Source: CAZFBA01 sp964517135 (GTDB lineage Bacteria > Cyanobacteriota > Vampirovibrionia > JBFMGH01). Taken from it: DNA of 64,000 nt. A model generated the notes under the pieces. It worked only from the letters and a program-made list of their open reading frames with translations, ran no database searches and was not told where the DNA came from. The translations under genes were made by a program, and so were the position numbers. Numbering within the stretch: the first letter of the stretch is position 1; every line of letters starts with the position of its first letter. Below are positions 52,301-60,298 of the stretch, in pieces. The stretch covers positions 152,720 through 216,719 of the forward strand of contig CAZFBA010000002.1 of the NCBI GenBank assembly GCA_964517135.1, written 5' to 3'.

Positions 52301-52817
52301 CAATATTATCATAGTTATAGTTTATAGCATCAGTACTTTTAGTTAGAGGGTTCAGTGGAGGTAAAATAAGTTTTTCATCTTCTACCTTAATGTTTTCAAC
52401 ATATTCAGGGTCATTATCCTTTCTGGAATATGTTAGTTTATTGGTCAACCAGCTTATGACATCGTGTTTAATGTTTCCTGGTTGCTGTTTTTTCTGCTCT
52501 GATATTTTGCCATTAATGTATGACTTGCCTTTAACGAAACTATAAACAGGCAAACCCTCTTTTGTCTGGCCTGTTTTTCTGATGACAGAGTTTAATTCTT
52601 TAACCGGACTATTATAAAACTTTCTTAAGCTTGTAATTGCCTTCACATCGTGGAGTGTAATCTTATCAGGACTGTAATTAGCGCATGCTACCCGGGTGTT
52701 TGCAGAAAAGATGACAGCACAAATTACGGTCATGATAAGCTTCTTTTTATTACATGACGCAAAACGAAGGCTTTTCAGGCCAAAAGGATGTTTTAGCGTG
52801 TTGAATTTTTTACCCAT
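49332..52817 (-). CDS. Outer-membrane usher-like protein with C-terminal SdrD-B-type repeats
   Basis: 1161 residues. Long basic leader and signal to about residue 46 (ending RVACA). Soluble N-terminal domain about 60-290. Then a beta-barrel-rich region 340-970 with alternating motifs (FNYRFNSSMNATRNYNNSSN, FSVRLEQL-like strands, RVEQLSDDGNRKVVYNRKFS). Two C-terminal Ig-like domains about 975-1150 (KVYIDLNQNGVYDEGEAGLE with calcium-loop-like Asp/Asn, and GGFYIGSIPPGNYNVVID). This is the order of chaperone-usher outer-membrane translocators. The EGEAGLEGI-type domain is more typical of Gram-positive adhesins. It secretes and anchors the pilus. Ribosome site weak. Confidence 0.82.
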   Translation of the reverse strand: MGKKFNTLKHPFGLKSLRFASCNKKKLIMTVICAVIFSANTRVACANYSPDKITLHDVKAITSLRKFYNSPVKELNSVIRKTGQTKEGLPVYSFVKGKSYINGKISEQKKQQPGNIKHDVISWLTNKLTYSRKDNDPEYVENIKVEDEKLILPPLNPLTKSTDAINYNYDNIETSLITLRINKQIAYDFEVIVWPDGSISVPIKTLAEILDINVSQNHVNHNISFEHPVSEEAVTVDYKNNLIIEGTNQVKVKEPKMVFIKSGFLLENDIFVHENIARELLDIKSNFIEEHYAMNLTTTKMLKAIIELTEEAEGSDPYSTGTQVNEIENAENLSNKLFSINKFNYRFNSSMNATRNYNNSSNNAFTTAGFMTTGRLLGGEYNLGTNMSYGNNRMMVSGYRATLDYVKPKYQLSIGATNSKLTELTGSNNLWGVRFGTPGAMGGNSYVPRIIEGSADDNTYVELYVNNSLQDRQMVQNGRFEFNSLKYDQSSIVHFRVEQLSDDGNRKVVYNRKFSRDNDKLAPGQKQYLVFSGVDASAISNSFTVFGDSFDRNYVKPIKYITGAKFKVGITEDLTMGLNVANDFIIRRPSKVLKENYRGLNTARAFRTGDSSYGTVMTVDLYYEPSDNLNITSEFGLSKAGSKINPEFDSYGADFGGFVTMDYRRKDFSLLAKGFSYGPNFYSPGSANYIDRRGVELNTSWKISDVNFSAHATRYNSNLDNYFDGGLATVSTYGIRAAGQVDKFSTVRAGVRTSTASNAFYSNRDLTYDITLDRKIGEKARLSVNYSRTHRKANRLVEASTTTRTDSRLNADLNFDAGKLGIVRLSHEMMMLEPEDRLILAGADKTYFDDPIYSKNVRLSFNRIQLPIKNLIFSPNVGYRYGGQDKGVNFGCNLGYVFKTGRQIALNYAYNSSFARYMSGALSFGKNKSHSLSVNFSDSIDFGVPRGLKNATMNTSVFDSNKGIVKGKVYIDLNQNGVYDEGEAGLEGIDINFQNLFKITTDEDGNFIATLPQGLMKIGIDRNNLPVLYTPTVADALINVKPRKLYEANLGIIVTPGSVSGSVTTINNNVRTSDIVVLLIDENGKEVKYTTTDSRGGFYIGSIPPGNYNVVIDPNYLDYKELFITRKPDDKINIPVVMDDFIDIDGLHFEIDRKKIEVKRF

Positions 52818-52891
52818 AAAGTATTTACTGGTCCGGTTATGGTTATAAATTTTGAATGATGGTGCTACAAAGTTATTGTATTCTAGTTAGC

Positions 52892-53830
52892 TTAAAGTTC
52901 AACTGGTTGTGATAAGGTGTCATCGCTGTGTTCAAGCTCATCTATGGTGATTGGTTTTTCAAGGTATTCTTTGATATCAGTTTCTGCAGCAGGTTTACCA
53001 GCAGTAAAGACTGTCTCAGCGGCCTTTTTGTGCTGTTTGCCAGTTATATCTTCGTGATTGATTTCAAGAAGAGCTTTATATGTTTTACCTTCTTCAATTT
53101 TAGGAGGTATTCTGATAACCATAGTCTGGGTTCTGCCTGGCAGCAGTGTATGTTTCTTGACAGGTACATCTATTGGCTTTGCTAGATGCGGCGCAGTAAG
53201 GGTTAATTTCCCTTTAACATAGCTATGAACGTTGCCATCGTTTTTAAGTGTTACTTTCAGGGCTTTTCTGTCTTTATATTTGCCATACCCAAAATCAAGC
53301 AGTTCAGCATTTCTTGAAAGTTCACCGTTATAAGCATAAAGTGTTACCCCATAGCGAGTAACGAAGTTGATCAATACTCCGAGCTTGTCGTCAGAAGACT
53401 TCACGAGTTTTTCTTTAGGTGTAACAGTTTCAAAGAAGATTATACCTCTCTTTTCGCCATTAAGGTCTTCCGGCAGTTTTGCTGTCAGGCGCACAAGCTG
53501 TTTCTGATTGGGCTCAAGGTCAAATTCTCTGGGGTTGAATTTGACATAACCAGCAAGAGAATCATCCAGGTTGTCAGTATTAAATGTCATGCCGCCAAAT
53601 TCATCCAGATCCCAGTTTTCAGGGTATGCCCGCACCCTTATCTTTTTGTTATTCTTGTTTTCAACCATAATAGCTTTAGAAACAAACTTTCTCGGGCTTT
53701 TAGAAAAATCCAGTTCAAGAATGTTCGGATAAACCAGAACACCCCCGACATCTGCCCTGGCTGGAGTTGATAAAGGCATAACCAAAGCGACAATCAGAAA
53801 TAATACACTTATACATTTTTGAATGTTCAT
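52892..53830 (-). CDS. Periplasmic pilus chaperone (PapD-like)
   Basis: 312 residues from ATG 53830, chosen because it starts the signal peptide MNIQKCISVLFLIVALVMPL and has GGAG upstream; a frame to 53884 adds an unlikely leader. First Ig-like domain 25-150 (VLVYPNILELDF, VKFNPREFDLEPNQKQLVRL TAKLPED, with GEKRGIIFFETVTP). Second Ig-like domain 150-265 (VTLKNDGNVHSYVKGKLTL). The C-terminal extension is acidic. It donates strands to pilins before they reach the usher. Longer than classical PapD (about 230). Confidence 0.85.
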   Translation of the reverse strand: MNIQKCISVLFLIVALVMPLSTPARADVGGVLVYPNILELDFSKSPRKFVSKAIMVENKNNKKIRVRAYPENWDLDEFGGMTFNTDNLDDSLAGYVKFNPREFDLEPNQKQLVRLTAKLPEDLNGEKRGIIFFETVTPKEKLVKSSDDKLGVLINFVTRYGVTLYAYNGELSRNAELLDFGYGKYKDRKALKVTLKNDGNVHSYVKGKLTLTAPHLAKPIDVPVKKHTLLPGRTQTMVIRIPPKIEEGKTYKALLEINHEDITGKQHKKAAETVFTAGKPAAETDIKEYLEKPITIDELEHSDDTLSQPVEL

Positions 53831-53900
53831 GATTTTTTTGAGCTCCAAACTTTTTGATATCACAATACAATTTAACGTTAACAAATACCTTGAAAACCTG

Positions 53901-53936
53901 GTTAAAAAGCGGGCAAAGTCAGCCTCTACCCGCTTT
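53901..53936 (-). terminator. Attenuating terminator between pilin and chaperone
   Basis: Minus strand AAAGCGGG, 15-nt loop, CCCGCTTT and T5, starting 12 nt after the pilin stop. It fits higher expression of the major pilin than of the assembly genes. Confidence 0.85.
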
Positions 53937-53947
53937 AAAACTTCTGA

Positions 53948-54697
53948 CTATGTGTCAGCAACACTGATTTCAACAGTGATGCCCATAGTTGTTGGCGGAT
54001 CATCCCATCCTACTGTTGACTCATCAAGGTCTAGCATGAAGTCTAACCAGAGTTTACCTTCAGCCCCGTCAATTTCGTTGATCGGCAAATCTGAAGCAGT
54101 AATAGACATGTTGGCTGTGCCTGCATTGAGAGAGAGTGTTCCAAAGGTTTCCCAGTCACTATCTCCAGCGCCATCATCATAGCCGATACGGGGTTTGGCA
54201 TTTCCTGCTGTGTTGACAATAAGAATGTCTACCTGTGCTTCCAGGTTAAGACCATCCCAGGTATCATCATCATCAGCATCACGGAAAATGGTAATGGCAT
54301 TAGTACCATCAGCTGCATCATTTACCGCACTGATAATGGTTTTGTTGGTGACACTATCACCTGTGATATTGATGTGAAGCGTTTTGCCGGCACGTTCATT
54401 TGATTGAACGTAAGTATCAATACTTCCGCCAGAACCATCTCCATCGCCATCACCGATAACAACCTGGTGGTTGCCACTGCCGCCATTATTGGTGGTTGCA
54501 TTGAGGTCGGCAGCCGTCAGTGCACTGGCAGTGAGATCTGTCTCAATCGTATCATCAATTTCTACGATTGTCAGTTCTGGTATTGTCAGTGTGAAGTCTT
54601 CATCATCAGAGTAGACATTCTGGGCATAAGCAGCAGAGGAAGCTATAATGGCCCCTGTCAGGCATGCAAGAGAAAACAGTAATAGTTTTTTCTTCAT
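53948..54697 (-). CDS. Major pilin-like secreted subunit
   Basis: 249 residues from ATG 54697 (AAAAGGAG with 9 nt spacing); an upstream in-frame extension to 54727 is rejected. Signal peptide MKKKLLLFSLACLTGAIIAS SAAYA. The mature protein is acidic and Ser/Thr/Gly/Asp-rich (GDGDGDGSGGSIDTY). Beta-strand pattern throughout and a C-terminal MGITVEISVADT end suited to strand exchange. First gene of the chaperone-usher set and followed by an attenuator. Confidence 0.8.
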   Translation of the reverse strand: MKKKLLLFSLACLTGAIIASSAAYAQNVYSDDEDFTLTIPELTIVEIDDTIETDLTASALTAADLNATTNNGGSGNHQVVIGDGDGDGSGGSIDTYVQSNERAGKTLHINITGDSVTNKTIISAVNDAADGTNAITIFRDADDDDTWDGLNLEAQVDILIVNTAGNAKPRIGYDDGAGDSDWETFGTLSLNAGTANMSITASDLPINEIDGAEGKLWLDFMLDLDESTVGWDDPPTTMGITVEISVADT

Positions 54698-55023
54698 AGC
54701 ATTTTCTCCTTTTGTTTGTGTACACAACTTGTAAAGGCCTTTTCTATAATAACACTAGTGTATTTGGGTGCGTATTCCATTTCTCTTTCTGATAATAAGT
54801 TTCTACTATTATAATGAGAGTTTTTCAGTAGTTCAATATACCTGTATGTAGAGCATTTCAATGGCTTTTAAGATTTGAATTCAAGTTTATATTAAGATTT
54901 GAATTAAAACTTGAAGCTAAAAAGCAGTTGTATAGCAAGTTTTCAGTTTGTTAATCGGATAAATCCATTAAACCTTTAAATTTTTCAAAAAAGATACAAC
55001 CTTTTACCTATACAACAAAAAGG
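54698..55023. other. Intergenic region upstream of the pilin gene
   Basis: 326 bp, AT-rich, contains the pilin promoter region, but no motif I can assign. A short pair ATTTGAATTCAAG / ATTTGAATTAAAA repeats at about 54874 and 54897. Confidence 0.4.
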
Positions 55024-56118
55024 TTAGTAAACAGTTAGTTGAATAACGGTGGTTACTTTATAGTTCCCAGGGTCAAACGGAAAGTTCGGGTCAGAGGATT
55101 TGTTGGTGAAAATGTATTTGATGTAATAGGTTTCAAAAACAAGTGTCTTGTCATCACTGTCTTTAGTAGGTTCATTACTGCTTATGAGTTCTTGAAAGCT
55201 TGTGGTGAAAGTTTTAACAGTATCCTGACAAACACCGCTGGAGTTGGCTAAACAAAAAGATGTAGTAGCTATACCAATATCTGGTTTGCCGGCATAAGTT
55301 AAAACGTTATCTGAAAGCTTTACTGCTACTTCATAAGGTCTGTTAGATTTGACATCTACTGATATAAGGTCACTGGCTGTCGTATCAGCTATCAATACAT
55401 CGGTTATGCTCCCTGAAGCAAAGTCAATTGCCGGTGCTGAACTTGCTGTTGGCCCTCCTGAAATAATCGAAGTAGTAAAATTCATACTCTGAGAGGCTGT
55501 ATCAACACTGACATTGTTATCATAGAAAGCAAAAGTGAAGCTTTGTGTATACTCATTGTCAGCAATATCAGCATCATAGGTATCATAGTAAAGGTCAACC
55601 GTATAATCTCCGTTGCCAGAGGGGTTTAAAACTACTGTAACACCAGACCCGCTTGAATCAGTAGTAACATTACTCTCAGAACCCTGTCCCTGCCCCTGTG
55701 CCGTAAAGCGATACAGCCCGCCATCAGTAGGAGTTCTGTAATCATCTATGTCATATACTGCCCCGGGCGTTGTATAGTTATCAGTATAAATACCTATCTT
55801 CGGGTTAGTATGAGTACCCCAATCGCTAACAGTAATTGTACACTGGTGATGATAAGTAGTTTTTGGCGATGCACCACTGGTACCCTGATAAGGACAGCTA
55901 TCAACAGATATTGATACGGCCTGAGCCTGGCTGCCATTTAATATCAAACAGCACACAAATATTACAAGGGCTAAAAGTATACCCTTCCCCCGTATAAGAA
56001 AGCATCTTTTGATCATACTTCGAATATTCATATGTTTACGACAGTTATCACAAATGATAGAAAAGAAATAAGTTGATTTCAATAGAATATTTAAAATTTG
56101 ACCCTTTAGTGTTAACAT
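55024..56118 (-). CDS. Secreted beta-rich protein, adhesin- or pilin-like
   Basis: 364 residues from ATG 56118 (AAAGGG, 5 nt); other starts at 56031 or 56016 give a normal-length signal peptide but lack a ribosome site. The hydrophobic signal GKGILLALVIFVCCLILNGS ends QAQAV. The mature part is Thr/Ser/Asp-rich, with cysteines in pairs (DSCPYQ and HHQCTI; CLANSSGVCQD), suggesting two disulfides. All-beta pattern. No family recognised; position next to the pilus locus and C-terminal PGNYKVTTVIQLTVY suggest a secreted subunit. Confidence 0.65.
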   Translation of the reverse strand: MLTLKGQILNILLKSTYFFSIICDNCRKHMNIRSMIKRCFLIRGKGILLALVIFVCCLILNGSQAQAVSISVDSCPYQGTSGASPKTTYHHQCTITVSDWGTHTNPKIGIYTDNYTTPGAVYDIDDYRTPTDGGLYRFTAQGQGQGSESNVTTDSSGSGVTVVLNPSGNGDYTVDLYYDTYDADIADNEYTQSFTFAFYDNNVSVDTASQSMNFTTSIISGGPTASSAPAIDFASGSITDVLIADTTASDLISVDVKSNRPYEVAVKLSDNVLTYAGKPDIGIATTSFCLANSSGVCQDTVKTFTTSFQELISSNEPTKDSDDKTLVFETYYIKYIFTNKSSDPNFPFDPGNYKVTTVIQLTVY

Positions 56119-56184
56119 TTTTGCCCTTTAATAATAATCATTACTGATAAGACTTCATGCTAATTCCTTATCTATAAGACTAAT

Positions 56185-56345
56185 GCATAACCATAACTAT
56201 AAATTTTTTGGTTTCGATTTTCAAAAATTTTAAAAGTAAAGATATGGGTTGAACAAACAGGCGTAGCCTGGGAGTGAGACCCTTTGCCTACCTTTTGGGT
56301 GGGTGGTATCTGGGTTTTGAAAATCGAAAAATTTTTAAGTTATGC
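56185..56345. repeat. 161-bp element with GCATAAC/GTTATGC terminal inverted repeats, copy 1
   Basis: Left end GCATAACCATAACTATAAAT, right end AAATTTTTAAGTTATGC. The arms contain TTTCGATTTTCAAAA and TTTTGAAAATCGAAA, so the whole can fold. No coding capacity. Looks like a miniature inverted-repeat element. The rest of the 56119-56885 spacer is AT-rich with no coding frame I accept. Confidence 0.75.
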
Positions 56346-56885
56346 ACCGATCTTTTTATAATCATACCGTTAACTGTTTACAGGTTTAAATTTGCATATT
56401 TTTGTTACAAAAAGATCAAAAATACCCAACATACACATTGATACCCGTTTTGTTAGCAGTAAAATGTTCTCTTACTCTCAGGTGTGTTGCTACAACCGGA
56501 TTCGTGAAATTTTGTTTCTGCTATGACTCACAGCCAGTGTGTTAAGTCGATATGCCCTAAAAAAATAGTCTCTAGAATCTATGTATGATAAGGGTTTTCC
56601 GAATTTTTGTAAAAAAATTTCTTTGCCTGAATCACTTAGTGTAAGCGTTTTGTCAATTATAAAAAATAAAATAATGGCCAACAATCTTCATTTGTCTTTA
56701 TTAACGTGATTATAAGTTTAAAAAAAATCTTAAAAAGCCTTGTCAATAAAGCATTTGCCCCACTGAAAAAAACATTGACTTTTACTATAACATCGTGTAT
56801 AACTTATTAAATCAAATAATATTTTTTAATGTTATTAAAAGGAAAGGTAGAAAAGGATTTTTATGCGGCCCGAAGGAGAGCGAAA

Positions 56886-58457
56886 TTGGTTAAAAATATG
56901 GCAGATAGTGGATTCAATTCCACATCCCAAGTTAATGAAGGGTACTTAGCGCCCACACAGGGCAGTATCTCAGTGCGATATGCAGACAGCATAAGCCCTG
57001 AGACTACTTGTGTTCCAGATCTTCACCTGGTTGAAACAGAGAAACAACCCGATTATTATTATCCACAGGCACCGGTACTCGAAGCACTAAAAGAATATTT
57101 AGAATATCCCGCAGTCACTTTGCATATACCGGGTCACAGTTTCGGAGATGGTATATTACCCGCATTTAGAGAGCTTCTTGGCAGTAAAGCAGTTAAAGCA
57201 GATACGACAGATGATTTTGATGGATTGGGACAACTATATCCCCCTTCAGGGCCTATAAAAGAAGCACAGGATCTAGCAGCAAAAGCCTTTGGCGCCTCTC
57301 AAACCTTTTTCCTTGTTAATGGATCAACCGTCGGTAACCTTGCACTTGCACTTGCTGTTACCTGCCCAGGTAAGAAAGTTATAGTATCCAGAAACTGTCA
57401 TCGCTCAGTTATAAGCGGCATCACCAATACAGGAGCGGTGCCTGTCTGGGTTATACCAGATAGAGACGACACATGGAGTATATGGGGTGCTATAAACCCC
57501 GAAAATATTAGAAAAGCTCTTGAAGAAAATCCTGATGCAACTGCTGTCTGGATTACTAACCCAACATATGAAGGTGTAGTGTCAGATGTAGAGGCAATTT
57601 CTGCCATATGCAAAAAATATAATACTACACTGATTGTTGATGAAGCGCACGGCTGCCACTGGAATTTCAATAGAAGACTGCCAGAAACCTCCCTTAACCT
57701 GGGGGCTGACGCTGTAATACATTCTATACACAAAACCGGCGGAAGCTTTTCTCAAAGCTCAATGCTCCACCTGGGCCAACACTCAAAAGTTAACTATGAC
57801 AATCTTCTTGCTTCTTTAATGATGCTGCAATCTACAAGCCCATCATATCTCCTTTTAACCAGTCTGGATTGCGCAAGAGCCTTTCTAGATAGTACTCATG
57901 GCCGATTAAGACTTTCAGAAACCATTCATAAAGCAGAAAAAATTAGAAAGAAAATTAACAGAATATCAGGTTGTTCTTGCCTGACAGGCGATAGCAGACT
58001 AACGATTGATCCAACTAAGCTCTATGTCAGCATCGATGGCATAAGCGGCAGGCACCTGAAAGAAATACTCGAACAAGAATTTAACATAGAAGTCGAAGCT
58101 AAAACAGATAAAGGTATTCTGGCTCTGGCTAATATTGGCAATACCAGCGATGAGCTTGATTATTTCTATGAAGCAATAAAAAATATTACCTCCAGAAGGC
58201 ATTTTTATCATTCAGTATCTAAAGAATCTCTCAGGTATATGCCGTTTTCAATACCCGAGATGGTATGCCTGCCCAGAGATGCTCACTTCTGTCAGAAAGA
58301 AAAAGTCAGACCTGCTGACGCAACAGGCAGAATATCAGCAGAAATTATTGCAGTCTGCCCACCAGGAATACCAATAGTTATACCGGGTGAAAAGATTCAG
58401 CTGGAACACCTTCACTACCTGAAAAATAGAGACTATCTCTGGGTAGTTAAGAAATAA
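56886..58457 (+). CDS. PLP-dependent Orn/Lys/Arg decarboxylase family protein
   Basis: 523 residues from TTG 56886, which has AAGGAG 7 nt upstream; an ATG at 56829 extends the frame by 19 residues but has no ribosome site. PLP fold-type I: substrate/cofactor blocks HIPGHSFGDGILPAFRELLG, FFLVNGSTVGNLALALAV, SRNCHRSVISGI, VDEAHGCHWNF, and the cofactor lysine in HSIHKTGGSFSQSSMLH. Decarboxylates arginine, lysine or ornithine; the substrate is not decidable. A short overlapping frame (56862-56948) begins with a ribosome-like site and could be a leader. The spermidine-synthase-like gene at 23783 is not linked. Confidence 0.9.
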   Translation: MVKNMADSGFNSTSQVNEGYLAPTQGSISVRYADSISPETTCVPDLHLVETEKQPDYYYPQAPVLEALKEYLEYPAVTLHIPGHSFGDGILPAFRELLGSKAVKADTTDDFDGLGQLYPPSGPIKEAQDLAAKAFGASQTFFLVNGSTVGNLALALAVTCPGKKVIVSRNCHRSVISGITNTGAVPVWVIPDRDDTWSIWGAINPENIRKALEENPDATAVWITNPTYEGVVSDVEAISAICKKYNTTLIVDEAHGCHWNFNRRLPETSLNLGADAVIHSIHKTGGSFSQSSMLHLGQHSKVNYDNLLASLMMLQSTSPSYLLLTSLDCARAFLDSTHGRLRLSETIHKAEKIRKKINRISGCSCLTGDSRLTIDPTKLYVSIDGISGRHLKEILEQEFNIEVEAKTDKGILALANIGNTSDELDYFYEAIKNITSRRHFYHSVSKESLRYMPFSIPEMVCLPRDAHFCQKEKVRPADATGRISAEIIAVCPPGIPIVIPGEKIQLEHLHYLKNRDYLWVVKK

Positions 58458-59150
58458 TATCATTACTGGTTAAATTTTTTCCAGTGGATTTAATTTTAAC
58501 CCCATCACTGTTTTTGCTGGTATCAGTAAGTCCTTAATTAATCAGAGATTCCATAGGTAATATCATCTATATTTTTTTGAGCATATTTACTCAATTTCAA
58601 TATGTGCTTTAACTCAGGTTTTCAGGCCTGATTTTTTCTATAATAAAAGAGAAGTTGAACGAGAGAGCTAAAACACAGGCATTCATCCGCTGAGCCTATT
58701 GCAGCTAAATGAGAGTAGAGAACAGAAAGATTTACTGAAGTTTATAAATCATCTAATGAAATCGGGTGTACCGTTTTTGGAACAAAAAGTTTTCTAACTT
58801 ACAAAACGTAGCTCATAACTCCCTATATTGTAATCTCTTACTTAGGAAATTTAAGAGTGTAAGAACTATTACCTCCCTTCCTCCTAGTTTTTATCACTCT
58901 TACATTAAAACAATCAGGTCATGTTGATCTGTTCAAAATAAATCATCTAACAGCTTGAAGAAAAGTTAAAAACTAAAACAAAAGGAGATTTAAGGAATGA
59001 AATCCTTATTAATCAACAGAAATAGCTAAATTTAAAGGTTATTTTTAAAGGATAACTTTATTTTGCATCTCCTTAAAAACATCATCTCAGGTAAAGAAAC
59101 TAAATTTTACAATTAAATATAACAATCCCCAAACCACGGAGGTTAAAACA
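58458..59150. other. 693-bp intergenic region with a possible structured leader RNA
   Basis: TATAAT at about 58637 is followed by GAGAGAGC, paired blocks (AGGC/GCCT about 58677-58700; GATTTA/TAAATC about 58730-58752), AATGAGAGTAGAGAAC and ATCGGGTGTACCG. This recalls a T-box leader but the T-box sequence is imperfect and no tRNA-synthetase gene follows. A 10-codon ORF lies near the end. Confidence 0.35.
58997..59029 (+). other. 10-codon micro-ORF MKSLLINRNS
   Basis: AAAGGAG precedes ATG 58997 by 8 nt, TAA at 59027. It lies 122 nt before the 57-residue gene. Leader peptide or relic. Confidence 0.4.
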
Positions 59151-59324
59151 ATGCAACAAATTGCTAGCCTAATGAAAGAACTCAATCTTGGCGAAGACGT
59201 CATCTTAACAACCCTCACCAAAATCGATTACATCTGTTCCAAACAAGATTATTCAGATTTCTACAGCTCAACACTATTGAGGATGAACGGTAACGGCGAT
59301 GGGAACGGTAACGGTAACAACTAA
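59151..59324 (+). CDS. 57-residue protein with Asn/Gly tail
   Basis: GGAGG with 8 nt spacing before ATG gives a strong start. Residues 1-40 are helical (MQQIASLMKELNLGEDVILT, TLTKIDYICSKQDYSDFYSS) with one Cys. The last 13 are an Asn/Gly/Asp tail (NGNGDGNGNGNN). First gene of a three-gene plus-strand cluster. No family recognised; no signal peptide. Confidence 0.75.
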   Translation: MQQIASLMKELNLGEDVILTTLTKIDYICSKQDYSDFYSSTLLRMNGNGDGNGNGNN

Positions 59325-59379
59325 CAGGTAAGAGAATTTAATTTAACAGGTCAGTGAAAGAGATAAAGGAGAGAGAGAA

Positions 59380-60228
59380 ATGACAGGATTAAATACAGCA
59401 ATTCATCAGCATAAAATGAACCTCATGGCACAAATGGATCCTCATAAAAGTCTTGCACAGGAAAATCTTCAAAAAGTCATCAGACAATACTCAAGCTGGA
59501 TCAATGGTGCAGAAAACAGCCAGGATGCACAGGCTTTCGCTCAGGGGCTGGAACAAATTTTAGCAGCCTTCGGCAAAAACCTTGCTGACGTCGACGGCCT
59601 TAATACTGATCTTTTAAACGGTAACATTGCAGCAGATAAAGCTGGTAAAGCAGGCCAGAAAGGCAGTGAATTTGACAAAAAGATCATTGCAGACCTCAGC
59701 AACGAATTTGGCATAGATGTCAAAAAAGCCGGCACTACAAAAGACTGGCTTGAACTGGCTAAAAAAGATCAAAACGTCAGGGTTCTTGATAAAAGTGGTA
59801 ACGAGGTTACCAATGAACGTGAAGGCAGAATTAAAAGCGGCGATATTCTTGAAGTAAATTCAAAACAACACGGTCTGGTAAGGATTTCTGTAGGTGGTGA
59901 TGGCGAAATCAATGGTGGAGATGATAAAGTAATCTCTATCGGAGGTAAAGCTGCTGCCGGTAACATGGTTGATGGTTTAAATCAGATTAATAATGTTCCA
60001 CAGCAAGCCCCACAAGGTCAGGCTGTAGCTGGCGCAGGTGTTTTAAACGGCCTCTTTGGTACAAACCCGCTTCAACAAGATCCCACACAGGCAGCTTTAA
60101 ACCCCGATCAAGCACAGAATCTCTTCAGCGAAAAACAAATCAAGAGTCTTGTTGCTGCAATTCTTGATCAGGCAATGAACAGCGTATACTACAGAGAACA
60201 GCAACAGCAACAACAACAATATGTGTAA
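59380..60228 (+). CDS. Uncharacterised protein with Gln-rich C-terminus, cluster with metallopeptidase-like gene
   Basis: 282 residues, AAAGGAG before ATG. Helical N-terminal 75 residues (TGLNTAIHQHKMNLMAQMDP...). Charged middle with a beta-like part 130-190 (KSGDILEVNSKQHGLVRISV GGDGEINGGDDKVISIGG). Pro/Gln-rich 200-245. Ends with helix EKQIKSLVAAILDQAMNSVY and a run of eight Gln interrupted once by Arg-Glu. No signal or membrane segment. Codon composition is richer in GC than the array. It may be exported by a non-Sec route (for example flagellar type III), because the neighbouring protein also lacks a signal. Confidence 0.65.
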   Translation: MTGLNTAIHQHKMNLMAQMDPHKSLAQENLQKVIRQYSSWINGAENSQDAQAFAQGLEQILAAFGKNLADVDGLNTDLLNGNIAADKAGKAGQKGSEFDKKIIADLSNEFGIDVKKAGTTKDWLELAKKDQNVRVLDKSGNEVTNEREGRIKSGDILEVNSKQHGLVRISVGGDGEINGGDDKVISIGGKAAAGNMVDGLNQINNVPQQAPQGQAVAGAGVLNGLFGTNPLQQDPTQAALNPDQAQNLFSEKQIKSLVAAILDQAMNSVYYREQQQQQQQYV

Positions 60229-60298
60229 AGCCATAACCGGCATCATCTAACATTATTACATAACATATTAAGGCGTATAAAAAGGAGATAGATAGATT

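Noticed and set aside
56490..56684. 64-residue minus-strand open frame
   Set aside because: No ribosome site, no similarity to neighbours and AT-rich composition typical of the spacer.
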